From positions 124,001 through 188,000 of the forward strand of contig NZ_QWFZ01000033.1 of assembly GCF_003576315.1 (NCBI RefSeq): a stretch of DNA of 64,000 nucleotides, given 5' to 3'. Of the stretch, positions 54,951-63,448 are shown in pieces. The notes beneath the pieces are model-generated. The model saw nothing but the letters and a program-made list of their open reading frames with translations. It was not told the DNA's origin and searched no databases. This DNA is from Henriciella mobilis. Its GTDB lineage: Bacteria > Pseudomonadota > Alphaproteobacteria > Caulobacterales > Hyphomonadaceae. Position 1 is the stretch's first letter. Each line of letters begins with the position of its first letter. A program made the position numbers and the translations under genes.

Positions 54951-56278
54951 CCCTGAAGGAAACAAAGGCGATCCGGTCATGGGGCGGTGTCGTCCGGGAG
55001 CCGCACTTCGTAGCGGCGCCGGCTCGGCGCGACGGGGTGGGCGATGTCTTCGACGCGGCGGCCGGGATGGACAAAACACTGCTCGCGCATGGTCTTGGCC
55101 GCTCATATGGCGACAGCTGCCTCTCGCCCGGCAATGTGATCCTTGAGACGCGCGGCCTCGACCGCTTCATCGCCTTCGACCGCGACACCGGCATCTTGAG
55201 AGCCGAGGCCGGCGTAAGCCTTGGCGAGATCATGCGGGTGACCGTGCCGTACGGCTTCTTTCCGCATACGACGCCGGGCACGCGTTTCGTGACGCTGGGC
55301 GGGGCGGTTGCGAATGATGTCCATGGCAAGAACCACCATGTTGCCGGCTCTTTTGGCGAGAATGTCCGGGCTTTCGGTCTGCTCCGCTCCGATCGCGGCG
55401 AGGTGACGGTCACACCCGACTCCGAGCCCGAGCTGTTCCGGGCTACCGTTGGCGGGCTGGGCATGACGGGCATTATCACCTGGGTCGAGATCCAGCTGGT
55501 CAGGATCGCATCGTCAAACATCGAGCAGGAAATCTTCGCGATTAAATCCCTCGATCATTTCTTTGAGGTGATGGAGGAGAACACCCCGAAATTCGAGCAC
55601 ACCGTGGCCTGGGTCGACTGCACGGCCCGGAAAGACGAACTCGGCCGGGGCGTGTTCACGGGTGGAAACTGGTCGTCCGACGGCGTGCTGGAGCCGCACA
55701 GGACCGGAATGCTGAATGCCCCCTTCACGGCGCCGGGCTTCGCCTTGAATCCGCTGACACTCAAGACGTTCAATTCCCTGTACAGATGGCGCCAGCTCTC
55801 GAAGGCGGGCCGCTCGAAAGTTCCTTACACCTCTCACTTTCATGTCCTTGATGCGATCAAGAACTGGAACCGCCTCTACGGCAAGCGCGGCTTCTTCCAG
55901 TACCAGTCGGTCATCCCGTTCTCGACGGCGAAAGAGGCCACGCGGGAAATGCTGACATTGATCGCCGAATCCGGACAAGGGTCGATGCTGGCTGTCCTGA
56001 AGACCCTTGGGCCCATCGAGGGACGAGGATGGCTTTCATTCCCGAGGGAGGGCGTTACGCTCGCGCTCGATTTCCAGAACAAGGGACAGAAGACCCTGCA
56101 GCTCATGAACAATCTCGACAAGATCGTCAGCGCCGCTGGCGGCCGGCTCTACCCGGCCAAGGATGGCCGGATTTCCGCCGACATGTTCCAATCGGGCTAT
56201 CCCGACTGGCAGCGCGTGGAAACGCTTCGCGATCCGGCCATTTCCTCAAGCTTCTGGCAACGGGTCAGCCAATCATGA
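54947..56278 (+). CDS. dprE1: Decaprenylphosphoryl-beta-D-ribose 2'-oxidase (DprE1-like)
   Basis: A 443-residue FAD-binding (VAO-type) oxidoreductase. HGLGRSYGDS, GGAVANDVHGKNHHVAGSFGENV (His131 matches the mycobacterial active-site His) and the C-terminal GGRLYPAKDGR (Lys405, the equivalent of mycobacterial Lys418) identify the DprE1 subfamily. It oxidises the 2'-hydroxyl of polyprenylphosphoryl-ribose to the keto form. The position of Cys387, the residue bound by benzothiazinones in mycobacteria, is Ala373 here (VTLALDF). The start at 54947 overlaps the preceding stop; the frame runs further upstream without support. Confidence 0.93.
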   Translation: MTLKETKAIRSWGGVVREPHFVAAPARRDGVGDVFDAAAGMDKTLLAHGLGRSYGDSCLSPGNVILETRGLDRFIAFDRDTGILRAEAGVSLGEIMRVTVPYGFFPHTTPGTRFVTLGGAVANDVHGKNHHVAGSFGENVRAFGLLRSDRGEVTVTPDSEPELFRATVGGLGMTGIITWVEIQLVRIASSNIEQEIFAIKSLDHFFEVMEENTPKFEHTVAWVDCTARKDELGRGVFTGGNWSSDGVLEPHRTGMLNAPFTAPGFALNPLTLKTFNSLYRWRQLSKAGRSKVPYTSHFHVLDAIKNWNRLYGKRGFFQYQSVIPFSTAKEATREMLTLIAESGQGSMLAVLKTLGPIEGRGWLSFPREGVTLALDFQNKGQKTLQLMNNLDKIVSAAGGRLYPAKDGRISADMFQSGYPDWQRVETLRDPAISSSFWQRVSQS

Positions 56279-57039
56279 GTACAGCCTCCATGCCCAAGCA
56301 TTATGTCATTCTCGGCGCGACCTCGGCGATTGCCGTCGCCACGGCCCGGCGGCTCGCCACAAAGGGGCACAAGCTCACCCTCCTGGCACGCAACAGCAGC
56401 GCCCTGCAGGAGATCGAGGACGACCTGCGAGTGAGAGGCGCCGAGATCGCGTCCAGCCACGCGTTCGACCTGGCGCAGGAAACCGGTCAGGCCGCAATTC
56501 TCGAGGAGATTGCGCAGACAGGTGGTCCTATAGACGGCTTGCTCGTGTTTTACGGCATCCTCGGCGATCAGGCCCGCGCCGAAACCGATCCGGCGCATGC
56601 CCGCGATATCCTGCAAATCAACTTCAATTCGGCGGTCGACTGGATCCTGCCGGCGGCGCAGCTGATGGAGGCGCGTGAGCAGGGGGTCGTGCTGACCATT
56701 TCATCTGTCGCCGGGGACCGGGGCCGGCGGTCAAACTATGTCTACGGCGCCGCCAAGGCAGGCCTTTCGACCTTCATGCAGGGCCTCGCCCACAAATGGG
56801 CTGCAATGTCGAAAGAGTTGCGGGCTGTGAATGTGAAGCTCGGCTTTGTCGACACGCCCATGACCGATCATCTGGACAAGGGTGGCCCGCTCTGGGCCAA
56901 GCCGGAAGGCGTGGCGGTTTCGATTGAGCGCGCGCTCGAAAAGGGCGGGCCGATTGTCTACGCGCCGTGGTTCTGGCGGTGGATCATGCTGGCCATCAGG
57001 ATGACGCCGAATTTCGTCTTCAAGCGCGTCAATATCTGA
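56275..57039 (+). CDS. dprE2: Decaprenylphosphoryl-D-2-keto-erythro-pentose reductase (DprE2-like SDR)
   Basis: A 254-residue short-chain dehydrogenase: VILGATSAIAVATARRLATKG is the nucleotide-binding start, with GATS in place of the usual TGxxxGIG as in DprE2; YGILGDQ, the catalytic Ser in LTISSVAGDRG, and YVYGAAKAGLSTFMQGL give the triad. Working with DprE1 it reduces the 2-keto intermediate to arabinose, completing the epimerisation. It overlaps the dprE1 stop (ATGA at 56275-56278). The C-terminal part has a short hydrophobic segment (WFWRWIMLAIRMTPNFVF) that may hold it near the membrane. Confidence 0.92.
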   Translation: MSTASMPKHYVILGATSAIAVATARRLATKGHKLTLLARNSSALQEIEDDLRVRGAEIASSHAFDLAQETGQAAILEEIAQTGGPIDGLLVFYGILGDQARAETDPAHARDILQINFNSAVDWILPAAQLMEAREQGVVLTISSVAGDRGRRSNYVYGAAKAGLSTFMQGLAHKWAAMSKELRAVNVKLGFVDTPMTDHLDKGGPLWAKPEGVAVSIERALEKGGPIVYAPWFWRWIMLAIRMTPNFVFKRVNI

Positions 57040-57043
57040 CGCG

Positions 57044-58297
57044 TCAGGTTGCGTCGCTATCGGCAAGGGCGGCCTGATGCTCCGGTGCTGCGATGGCGAG
57101 CAGGCGGTCGCGCCGTTCGGCGAGTGTTGCGAAGCGCAGGTCGGCGATGCCATGCTCGGTCACCACGAAGCCGACATCGGCCCGCGAGGTTGTCACCGGC
57201 CCGGACAGCCTGTTCACGATCCGGCTGCGCCCGCGCGCTGTTGAGGGCAGCGCGATGATCCCGGCTCCGCCGCGCGATGCCCTTGCCCCGCGCATGAAAT
57301 CGACCGCGCCGCCGACGGCGCCGACATACCGCCCGCCAGCAATCTCGGCATTCACCTGACCGGTGAGGTCGACCTCGATGGCGCTGTTGATCGCGGTGAA
57401 ATTGTCGATGCCGGCCAGGATATCGGCAGCGTGCGTATAAGTGCTGGGACGCATGGAGAGACGCGGATTACCGTCCGCCCATTGCATCAGGGCCTCGCCA
57501 CCAGCCAGCAGGCCGGCGACGGTGGTGCCGCGGTCGACGGGTTTGCGCGCATTGGTGATCACGCCGGCGTCCACCAGGTCGGCAATGCCCTGTGTGACCA
57601 GCCCGGAATGCACGCCAAGGTCCTTGTGGCCATGCATCGCGTCGAGAATGGCCTGCGGCAGGGTGCCGAGGCCGATCTGGATCGTTGCACCATCGCGGAC
57701 CAGACTGGCCACATGATGGGCAATCCGCGTTTCGATATCACCCATTTCGACGGCGGGCAGGGCGAGGCAGGGGGTATCGGTTCGAACGATAATGTCGATG
57801 TCGCTGCGCCTGATCTCCCGCCCGGTGCCGGTCGTCGGCGTCTGAGAGCTGACTTCGGCAATGACGAGGCGGGCGGCGCTCAGAAGGTCCGCCGTATAGT
57901 CTGCGCCTGCGCCAAAGCTGAAATGGTCCGCGTCGGCGCCCGCGGCGAGACGGACCATCAGGATGAGCTCGTCTGCGCCGATCTGTTCGAGGGTCCGGGC
58001 GAGACGCGAATAGTGCACCGGCAGGATGTCGAGCGCGCGCCCGAGTGTCCGGTTCTGCCCGGTGCCGCAATAGGAGAGGTAGCTGACCGCGTCCGTGAAA
58101 TCGGGCGACACGCTGGGGCCATAGCTGATCCCGGCGAAGGCGCGAAACGGCCCGACCGCGTGACGCGCGTCCATGAGAGCCGCCGTCAGCCCGTTCGGCT
58201 CGGCGCAGCCCTGTCCCCAGACAACCAGCGATCCAGGCCGGACAAGCGCGGGCCAGTCGAGGGCGTCCAGGGCGATTTCGATACCGTCTCTATCCAT
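57044..58297 (-). CDS. Acetyl-CoA hydrolase/transferase family protein
   Basis: A 417-residue CoA-transferase of the class that includes 4-hydroxybutyrate and acetate CoA-transferases. The catalytic Glu is in NSAIEVDLTGQVNAEI, followed by the conserved GGAVDF region, and FVVTEHGIADLRF near the C-terminus. It moves CoA between carboxylic acids in the cytosol; the partners are unknown. ATG 58297 is preferred; GTG at 58300 would add one residue. It lies four bases from the dprE2 stop on the opposite strand, so it is not part of that operon. It is divergent from a LysR gene that may control it. Confidence 0.9.
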   Translation of the reverse strand: MDRDGIEIALDALDWPALVRPGSLVVWGQGCAEPNGLTAALMDARHAVGPFRAFAGISYGPSVSPDFTDAVSYLSYCGTGQNRTLGRALDILPVHYSRLARTLEQIGADELILMVRLAAGADADHFSFGAGADYTADLLSAARLVIAEVSSQTPTTGTGREIRRSDIDIIVRTDTPCLALPAVEMGDIETRIAHHVASLVRDGATIQIGLGTLPQAILDAMHGHKDLGVHSGLVTQGIADLVDAGVITNARKPVDRGTTVAGLLAGGEALMQWADGNPRLSMRPSTYTHAADILAGIDNFTAINSAIEVDLTGQVNAEIAGGRYVGAVGGAVDFMRGARASRGGAGIIALPSTARGRSRIVNRLSGPVTTSRADVGFVVTEHGIADLRFATLAERRDRLLAIAAPEHQAALADSDAT

Positions 58298-58459
58298 CAC
58301 GCGCTTTCATAGAGCGCACCTTCGCGGAATGGAATGCGCCCCCTGACGATGCTGTCCGTTATGATTTCCCGACGTGGACGGACGAATAGACGTTTGGAAA
58401 CCGGATCATTCAAGAGTAGTATGGGATAAAGTGCGGGGGCTCATGAGAACAGTTTATCA
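58298..58459. promoter_or_regulatory. Divergent promoter region, CoA-transferase / LysR
   Basis: The 162-base gap between divergently transcribed genes is the usual place for a LysR operator. The stretch 58390-58440 is somewhat AT-rich. I did not find a clear T-N11-A dyad by eye. Confidence 0.4.
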
Positions 58460-59353
58460 ATGCTGAGGGAAAACATTGTCGACCTGATGTCCTTCATCAT
58501 GGTGGCGCGCGAAAGCAGCTTTACGCGAGCGGCAACGCAGATCGGTGTGTCGCAATCGGCGCTGAGCCACTCGGTGCGCGGCCTGGAAGAGCGTCTCGGC
58601 GTCCAGCTGCTCCACCGCACGACACGCAAGGTGACGCCAACCCGGCTTGGCCAGCAGATGCTGGATCGCCTCGAGCCGCATCTCGGTGAGATGGAAGCGG
58701 ACCTCGCGCTTATCCTGGAACGGAAGGACCGTCCGGCCGGGACAATCCGGATCCGCGCGTCCCGTTACGCCGAGGCGGCCATTCTATGGCCGAAGCTTGC
58801 GCCAGTGCTCAGGGACTACCCTGACGTTCAGGTGGAAGTCGTCAGCGAAGATAGCCCGGCCGAAGGCGCCGCGGCGCCGGTCGATGCCTGGGTAAGCCTC
58901 GGCGAACGGATCGATGAGGAGACGCTCGCGGTCCGCATCAGTCCGGATTTCCGCATGCTGGCCGTGGCCGCGCCCGCCTATCTTGAAGGCCGAAAGCCCC
59001 CGAAAAAGCCGCAGGACCTGACCGGGCATGCCTGCATCAGACTGCGCCCGCCGGCCATGGGCGGACTGCCGGTCTGGACGTTCAGCAAGGCTGGCCGCGA
59101 GGTCCGTGTCCGCGTCGATGGACAGATGAGTCTCAATGCGATCGAGCATGTCGTCGACGCGGCCCTGGAGGGCTATGGCATTGGCCATGTACCGGAGTCC
59201 CTCGTCAGCGAGGCGCTGGCCGATGGCAGGCTTGTCACTGTGCTTGAAGACTGGTGCCCGCCATTGCCCGGCTACTTTCTTTACTACCCGCAGCGGCGAA
59301 AGGATTCGGCGGCCCTTGAGGTGCTCACCGATGCCCTCAGTCATTCAGGCTAG
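58460..59353 (+). CDS. LysR family transcriptional regulator
   Basis: A 297-residue regulator. Residues about 5-64 form the winged helix-turn-helix (IMVARESSFTRAATQIGVSQSALSHSVRGLEERLGVQLLHRTTR), and about 90-295 the substrate-binding domain (WPKLAPVLRDYPDVQVEVV, DAWVSLGERIDEETLAV). LysR regulators usually control a divergent neighbour and often a downstream operon; here the candidates are the CoA-transferase and the molybdenum hydroxylase genes that begin 187 bases after its stop. The effector is unknown. Confidence 0.95.
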   Translation: MLRENIVDLMSFIMVARESSFTRAATQIGVSQSALSHSVRGLEERLGVQLLHRTTRKVTPTRLGQQMLDRLEPHLGEMEADLALILERKDRPAGTIRIRASRYAEAAILWPKLAPVLRDYPDVQVEVVSEDSPAEGAAAPVDAWVSLGERIDEETLAVRISPDFRMLAVAAPAYLEGRKPPKKPQDLTGHACIRLRPPAMGGLPVWTFSKAGREVRVRVDGQMSLNAIEHVVDAALEGYGIGHVPESLVSEALADGRLVTVLEDWCPPLPGYFLYYPQRRKDSAALEVLTDALSHSG

Positions 59354-59540
59354 GCAGAATGTCGTCTGCCCGGACGCCGCGGCAGGTCTGGCCAGACGGA
59401 CCCAGATGCGCGACGCTTGGTTCATCCTGCCATACTCGACGGCCTGGCCTGAACCGTGCCAAAAAGGAATTCGGCCCACCGCACTTGCCTGAGCGCGCGC
59501 CAGCCTTATCTGCACAGCCCGTCACCTTCATGGAGTGCCC
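59354..59540. other. Intergenic region before the molybdenum hydroxylase genes
   Basis: About 187 bases between the LysR gene and the iron-sulfur subunit gene on the same strand. It probably holds the operon promoter. Short frames on both strands do not look coding, and I see no strong dyad. Confidence 0.4.
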
Positions 59541-60023
59541 ATGACTCGATCCCTCACCCTGACCATCAACGGAACGAAACACGACATCGAGCTGGAGGAT
59601 GCCCGGCCAACCTTGCTGGATGTGCTTCGCGAAAGGGTCGGCCTGACGGGGACGAAAAAGGGATGCGACAGGGGACAGTGCGGGGCCTGCACGGTTCTCG
59701 TGGATGGCCGGCGGATCAATAGCTGCCTTGCGCTCGCGATGAGTCATGACGGCGCCGAGATCACCACGATTGAGGGCGTTGCCGATGGCGAGACGCTCCA
59801 CCCGGTTCAGGCCGCCTTTATCGAGAATGACGGTTTCCAGTGCGGCTATTGCACGCCGGGACAGATCATGAGCGCGATCGGCCTGTTCAGCGAAAACGGG
59901 ACGGCCAATGACCCCGAGCAGCTGCGCGAGGGCATGAGCGGCAATATCTGCCGGTGCGCAGCCTATGCCGGCATCACCGAGGCGCTGCTCGACGCACAGA
60001 CCCGCCTGTCGGGCAAGGAGTGA
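59541..60023 (+). CDS. 2Fe-2S subunit of a xanthine-oxidase-family hydroxylase (PaoA-like)
   Basis: A 160-residue electron-transfer subunit. The N-terminal plant-type 2Fe-2S cluster has Cys residues in GCDRGQCGACTVLVDGRRINSC, and the helical C-terminal domain holds the second cluster with CGYCTPGQ and GNICRCAAY. It passes electrons from the molybdenum centre to FAD. E. coli PaoA has a Tat signal, but no such leader is present here, so this enzyme should be cytoplasmic. TGGAG five bases before ATG 59541 fixes the start; an in-frame GTG is six bases earlier. Confidence 0.95.
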   Translation: MTRSLTLTINGTKHDIELEDARPTLLDVLRERVGLTGTKKGCDRGQCGACTVLVDGRRINSCLALAMSHDGAEITTIEGVADGETLHPVQAAFIENDGFQCGYCTPGQIMSAIGLFSENGTANDPEQLREGMSGNICRCAAYAGITEALLDAQTRLSGKE

Positions 60024-60032
60024 GGGTGAGCC

Positions 60033-61082
60033 ATGAACCTGTTCGACTATAAACGCCCTTCATCCATTGCCGACGCGGTCGCCGCTGGCGCCGAACCGGG
60101 CGCGGCCTATCTGGCCGGCGGCACCAATCTGCTCGACCTGATGAAGGTGGGCGCACGAAAGCCGGATGTGCTGGTCGACATTTCCCGCCTGCCGGGGCTT
60201 GGCGAAATCGAGACCCTTCAGGATGGCAGCGTGCGCATCGGGGCGCTGGTCCGCAATTCGGACCTCGCGCGCGACGCCGGCTTTGCGAAGGCATATCCGG
60301 CCGTGGCCGAAGCGCTGCTTTCAGGCGCGTCGGCCCAGCTGAGGAATGCCGCGACGGTCGGCGGCAATCTCATGCAGCAGACCCGCTGCCTCTATTTCTA
60401 CGACCAGCAGAGCCGCTGCAATCGCCGCCAGCCGGGCGCCGGATGTGACGCGATTGGCGGGGAGACGGGCAAGCACGCCGTGCTTGGCTGGACGAAGCAG
60501 TGTATCGCGACGCACCCTTCCGATTTCTGTGTCGCGCTGGCCGCGCTCGATGCGAGTGTCGAGCTTCAAGGCCCGGATGGCGCCCGCAGCGTTTCCCTTG
60601 AAGAGTTCTACACACTGCCAACCGAAGATACGCCCGGCGGCGCCGATGTTCGCCCTGGCGAGCTGGTCACCGCCCTGACTTTGCCCGCAGATGCTGCGCA
60701 CTTTGCCGGACATGCCCGGTATATCAAGCTGCGTGACCGCACCTCCTATGCCTTCGCTATCGTCTCTGCCGCGGCGATGGCCGATATCAGCGACGGTGTC
60801 GTGCAGGATATCCGGATTGCGATGGGCGGCGTCGCTGCTCGCCCGTGGCGGGCCCGCGCGGCAGAAGCAGCTCTGAAAAGCAAGGCGCCGACGCCTGAGC
60901 TGATAAGTGCGGCTGCCGAGGCGGCACTGGCGGATGCATCGCCGTCAGGTGACAACGCCTACAAGATCGAACTCGCAAAGCGGCTTGTACATCGCGCCAT
61001 CGAACAGGCGCTGGCCGGAACGCCGCAGACGATACCGGCCCTGCCGGGATCGGTCTTCGCCGCGCAGGCGGCAGGGAGGTAA
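60033..61082 (+). CDS. FAD-binding subunit of a xanthine-oxidase-family hydroxylase (PaoB-like)
   Basis: A 349-residue FAD subunit with AYLAGGTNLLDLMKVG as the flavin-binding loop. The segment NLMQQTRCLYFYD through RCNRRQPGAGCDAIGG contains extra Cys residues, a pattern known from PaoB and 4-hydroxybenzoyl-CoA reductase, where it binds a 4Fe-4S cluster. TSYAFAIVSAAAM and the CO-dehydrogenase-like C-terminal domain follow. It lies nine bases after the 2Fe-2S subunit gene and two bases before the large subunit gene, so the three form one operon. Confidence 0.94.
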   Translation: MNLFDYKRPSSIADAVAAGAEPGAAYLAGGTNLLDLMKVGARKPDVLVDISRLPGLGEIETLQDGSVRIGALVRNSDLARDAGFAKAYPAVAEALLSGASAQLRNAATVGGNLMQQTRCLYFYDQQSRCNRRQPGAGCDAIGGETGKHAVLGWTKQCIATHPSDFCVALAALDASVELQGPDGARSVSLEEFYTLPTEDTPGGADVRPGELVTALTLPADAAHFAGHARYIKLRDRTSYAFAIVSAAAMADISDGVVQDIRIAMGGVAARPWRARAAEAALKSKAPTPELISAAAEAALADASPSGDNAYKIELAKRLVHRAIEQALAGTPQTIPALPGSVFAAQAAGR

Positions 61083-61084
61083 GA

Positions 61085-63361
61085 ATGGCTGACACACCCA
61101 TCGCACCGGCCGGACACGTCCGCCTCGGCTCCAATTCGGGCCAGTCCATGACCCGCCGCGAAGGCGTCGCCAAGGTCACCGGGAAGGCCAATTACGCCGC
61201 CGACAACAAGCCCGAAGGCCTGCTGCATGCGGTCTATCTTGAAAGCGGGATCGCGCGGGGCAAGGTCATCTCGCTCAACACCGAAGCGGCGCTGGCCCAT
61301 CCGGGTGTTGTCCATGTGATGACGCCGGAGAACGCCCCTTCACTCGCCGTTTCGCCGGACGAAAAGCCGGTGCCGTTCAGCGCGCGCATGGAAGTCCTGC
61401 AGGACAATCGCGTGCGCTATGCCGGCCAGCCGATTGCGCTTGTCCTGGCTGAAACGCTGGAGGCTGCAACGGAGGGTGCCCGTCTGCTCGCGCCGGAATA
61501 TGAGGCAGAGCCGGCCCGTATTGGCTTTGAAAACGGGGAAGCCTACGATCCCGAATTTGTCACGACTGGCACCCCGCCAGCCCGTCAGGTCGGTGATATC
61601 GACGCGGAACGCAAAAAGGCCGCGCACACCGTTGAAGTCACCGTCGATACCCCGCTGCAGTATCACAATGCGATGGAGCCGCATGTCATCATCGCTCAGT
61701 GGGACGGCGACAAGCTGACCATCGACATGCCGAACCAGGCGATCGGGCTCGCGCGGGCCGGGATTGCGACCTATCTCGGCATCGACCCGGAGAACGTCAC
61801 CTTGCGCTCGCCCTATCTCGGCGGCGGGTTCGGCTCCAAGGCCGTTGTCTTTGGGCCGCAATACCTGGCGATGTTGGCCGCGCGTGAAGTGGGCCGGCCG
61901 GTCAAGCTCGTCCTGCGCCGCGACCAGATGTTCGGCCCCGTCCAGCACCGCAGCGCCACGCGCCAGACGGTCCGGATCGATCTCGATAAGGATGGCCGCA
62001 TCCTGGCGCTGGATCATCATTCCCTGTCGACAACCAGCAGCTTCGACGACTGGCTGGAGTCCGCCGCCAATGCCTCGCTCAGCATCTATGCGAGCCCGGC
62101 CATCAAGGTGTCTCATACCGGCCTGCGCGTTGATACGGGAACGCCGGGCGCGGTGCGTGCACCGGGGCTGGCGAGCGGCACTGCGGCGCTGGAAGTCGCG
62201 GTCGATGCGGCGGCCTACCGGATGAAGCAGGACCCGCTTGACTTCCGCCTGCTCAACTATGCCGAGACCGACCCGGGAACGGGCAAGCCCTTTTCGGCCA
62301 AGGCGCTTCGCGAATGCTATGCCGAGGGTGCGGCCCGTTTCGGCTGGAAAGGCCGCCCGCTCGAGCCCGGCCAGATGCGTGACGCGGACGGATACCTCAC
62401 CGGCTGGGGCGTCGGCACCGCTCTTTTCCACGCGCCCTTCTTCCCGGCGAAGGCCAGCGCCGTCATCCGCAGCGATGGCAGTGTCGGCGCACAGACATCC
62501 GGCGCCGATATGGGGCAGGGGGCCTGGACGGCGCTCGCCCAGATGGCTGCCGACGGCCTTGGCATGCCGGCCGATGAGATCGAGTTCGAAATCGGCCATT
62601 CCGGTCTTCCCGACGGCAGCGTCGCCGGCGGCTCGGCGCACACCGCGTCGGCAGGCAGCGCGCTGTTTGCCGCTGGCAGCGATGCGGTCCGCCAGGTGGC
62701 GGAGATCGCTATGAATGACCCGGAGTCGCCGCTTTACGGGGCTGGCAATGAAGGTGTCAGGGCGAGCGGTGGACGCCTGCACCGGGTCGACGATCCGGCG
62801 CGCGGCGAAACCTATGCCGAGATCCTGACCCGGGCCGGCATTGCAGAGGTTGAGGGGCAGGGGCGCGGGCGCCGTGAGAAATCGGCGGCCGAGCAGTATG
62901 CCATGTATTCGCACGGCGCGGTGTTCGCGGAGGTCAAGATCGATCCCGATCTCTACCAGGTCCGCGTCAGCCGGCTTGTCGGCGCGTTCGCGGCTGGCCG
63001 GATCATCAATCCGCGGCTTGCCAAGAGCCAGCTCAATGGCGGCATGATCTGGGGCCTCAGCTTCGCATTGCACGAGGAAGGCATTCACGACCTGCGGTCG
63101 GGCCGGCCGATCAACAATGACCTTGCCGGCTACCACGTCCCCGTGCTTGCCGATGTGCCCTCAGTGGAGTCGATCCTCGTTGAAGAGCATGACCCGCACG
63201 CCAACGCGCTCGGCATCAAGGGGGTTGGCGAAATCGGAATTACCGGCACCGTGGGCGCGATTGCCAATGCCGTCTGGCATGCCACCGGTGTGCGGCCCCA
63301 GCGCTATCCGATCCATATCAAGGACCTGCTTGAGGGTGAGTTGGCCCGTCAGCGCGGTTGA
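61085..63361 (+). CDS. Molybdopterin-binding subunit of a xanthine-oxidase-family hydroxylase (PaoC-like)
   Basis: A 758-residue catalytic subunit. LGGGFGSKAVVFGPQYLAMLAAREVGRPVKLVLRRDQMF and GADMGQGAWTALAQMAADGLGMP are the molybdopterin-binding segments, and the catalytic Glu is Glu716 in GIKGVGEIGITG. This family hydroxylates aldehydes or N-heteroaromatic compounds using water; with a PaoA/PaoB-like pair, an aldehyde oxidoreductase is the best guess. No cofactor-maturation (PaoD/XdhC-like) gene is seen in the window; it may be beyond the edge or elsewhere. GGGAGG before the ATG is a strong ribosome site. Confidence 0.95.
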   Translation: MADTPIAPAGHVRLGSNSGQSMTRREGVAKVTGKANYAADNKPEGLLHAVYLESGIARGKVISLNTEAALAHPGVVHVMTPENAPSLAVSPDEKPVPFSARMEVLQDNRVRYAGQPIALVLAETLEAATEGARLLAPEYEAEPARIGFENGEAYDPEFVTTGTPPARQVGDIDAERKKAAHTVEVTVDTPLQYHNAMEPHVIIAQWDGDKLTIDMPNQAIGLARAGIATYLGIDPENVTLRSPYLGGGFGSKAVVFGPQYLAMLAAREVGRPVKLVLRRDQMFGPVQHRSATRQTVRIDLDKDGRILALDHHSLSTTSSFDDWLESAANASLSIYASPAIKVSHTGLRVDTGTPGAVRAPGLASGTAALEVAVDAAAYRMKQDPLDFRLLNYAETDPGTGKPFSAKALRECYAEGAARFGWKGRPLEPGQMRDADGYLTGWGVGTALFHAPFFPAKASAVIRSDGSVGAQTSGADMGQGAWTALAQMAADGLGMPADEIEFEIGHSGLPDGSVAGGSAHTASAGSALFAAGSDAVRQVAEIAMNDPESPLYGAGNEGVRASGGRLHRVDDPARGETYAEILTRAGIAEVEGQGRGRREKSAAEQYAMYSHGAVFAEVKIDPDLYQVRVSRLVGAFAAGRIINPRLAKSQLNGGMIWGLSFALHEEGIHDLRSGRPINNDLAGYHVPVLADVPSVESILVEEHDPHANALGIKGVGEIGITGTVGAIANAVWHATGVRPQRYPIHIKDLLEGELARQRG

Positions 63362-63448
63362 TCGGTACGGACAATCAGTATCGACCTTTGCCCGACTCGC
63401 TCGCTAAGGTAGGCCTCTCGACCAGGAAGAGCTGATGAGGGCCGGGAT

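Noticed and set aside
61340-63136. A 598-codon minus-strand frame inside the molybdenum hydroxylase large subunit gene
   Set aside because: The plus-strand protein has clear molybdopterin motifs and an intact catalytic Glu, so the antisense frame is a shadow.
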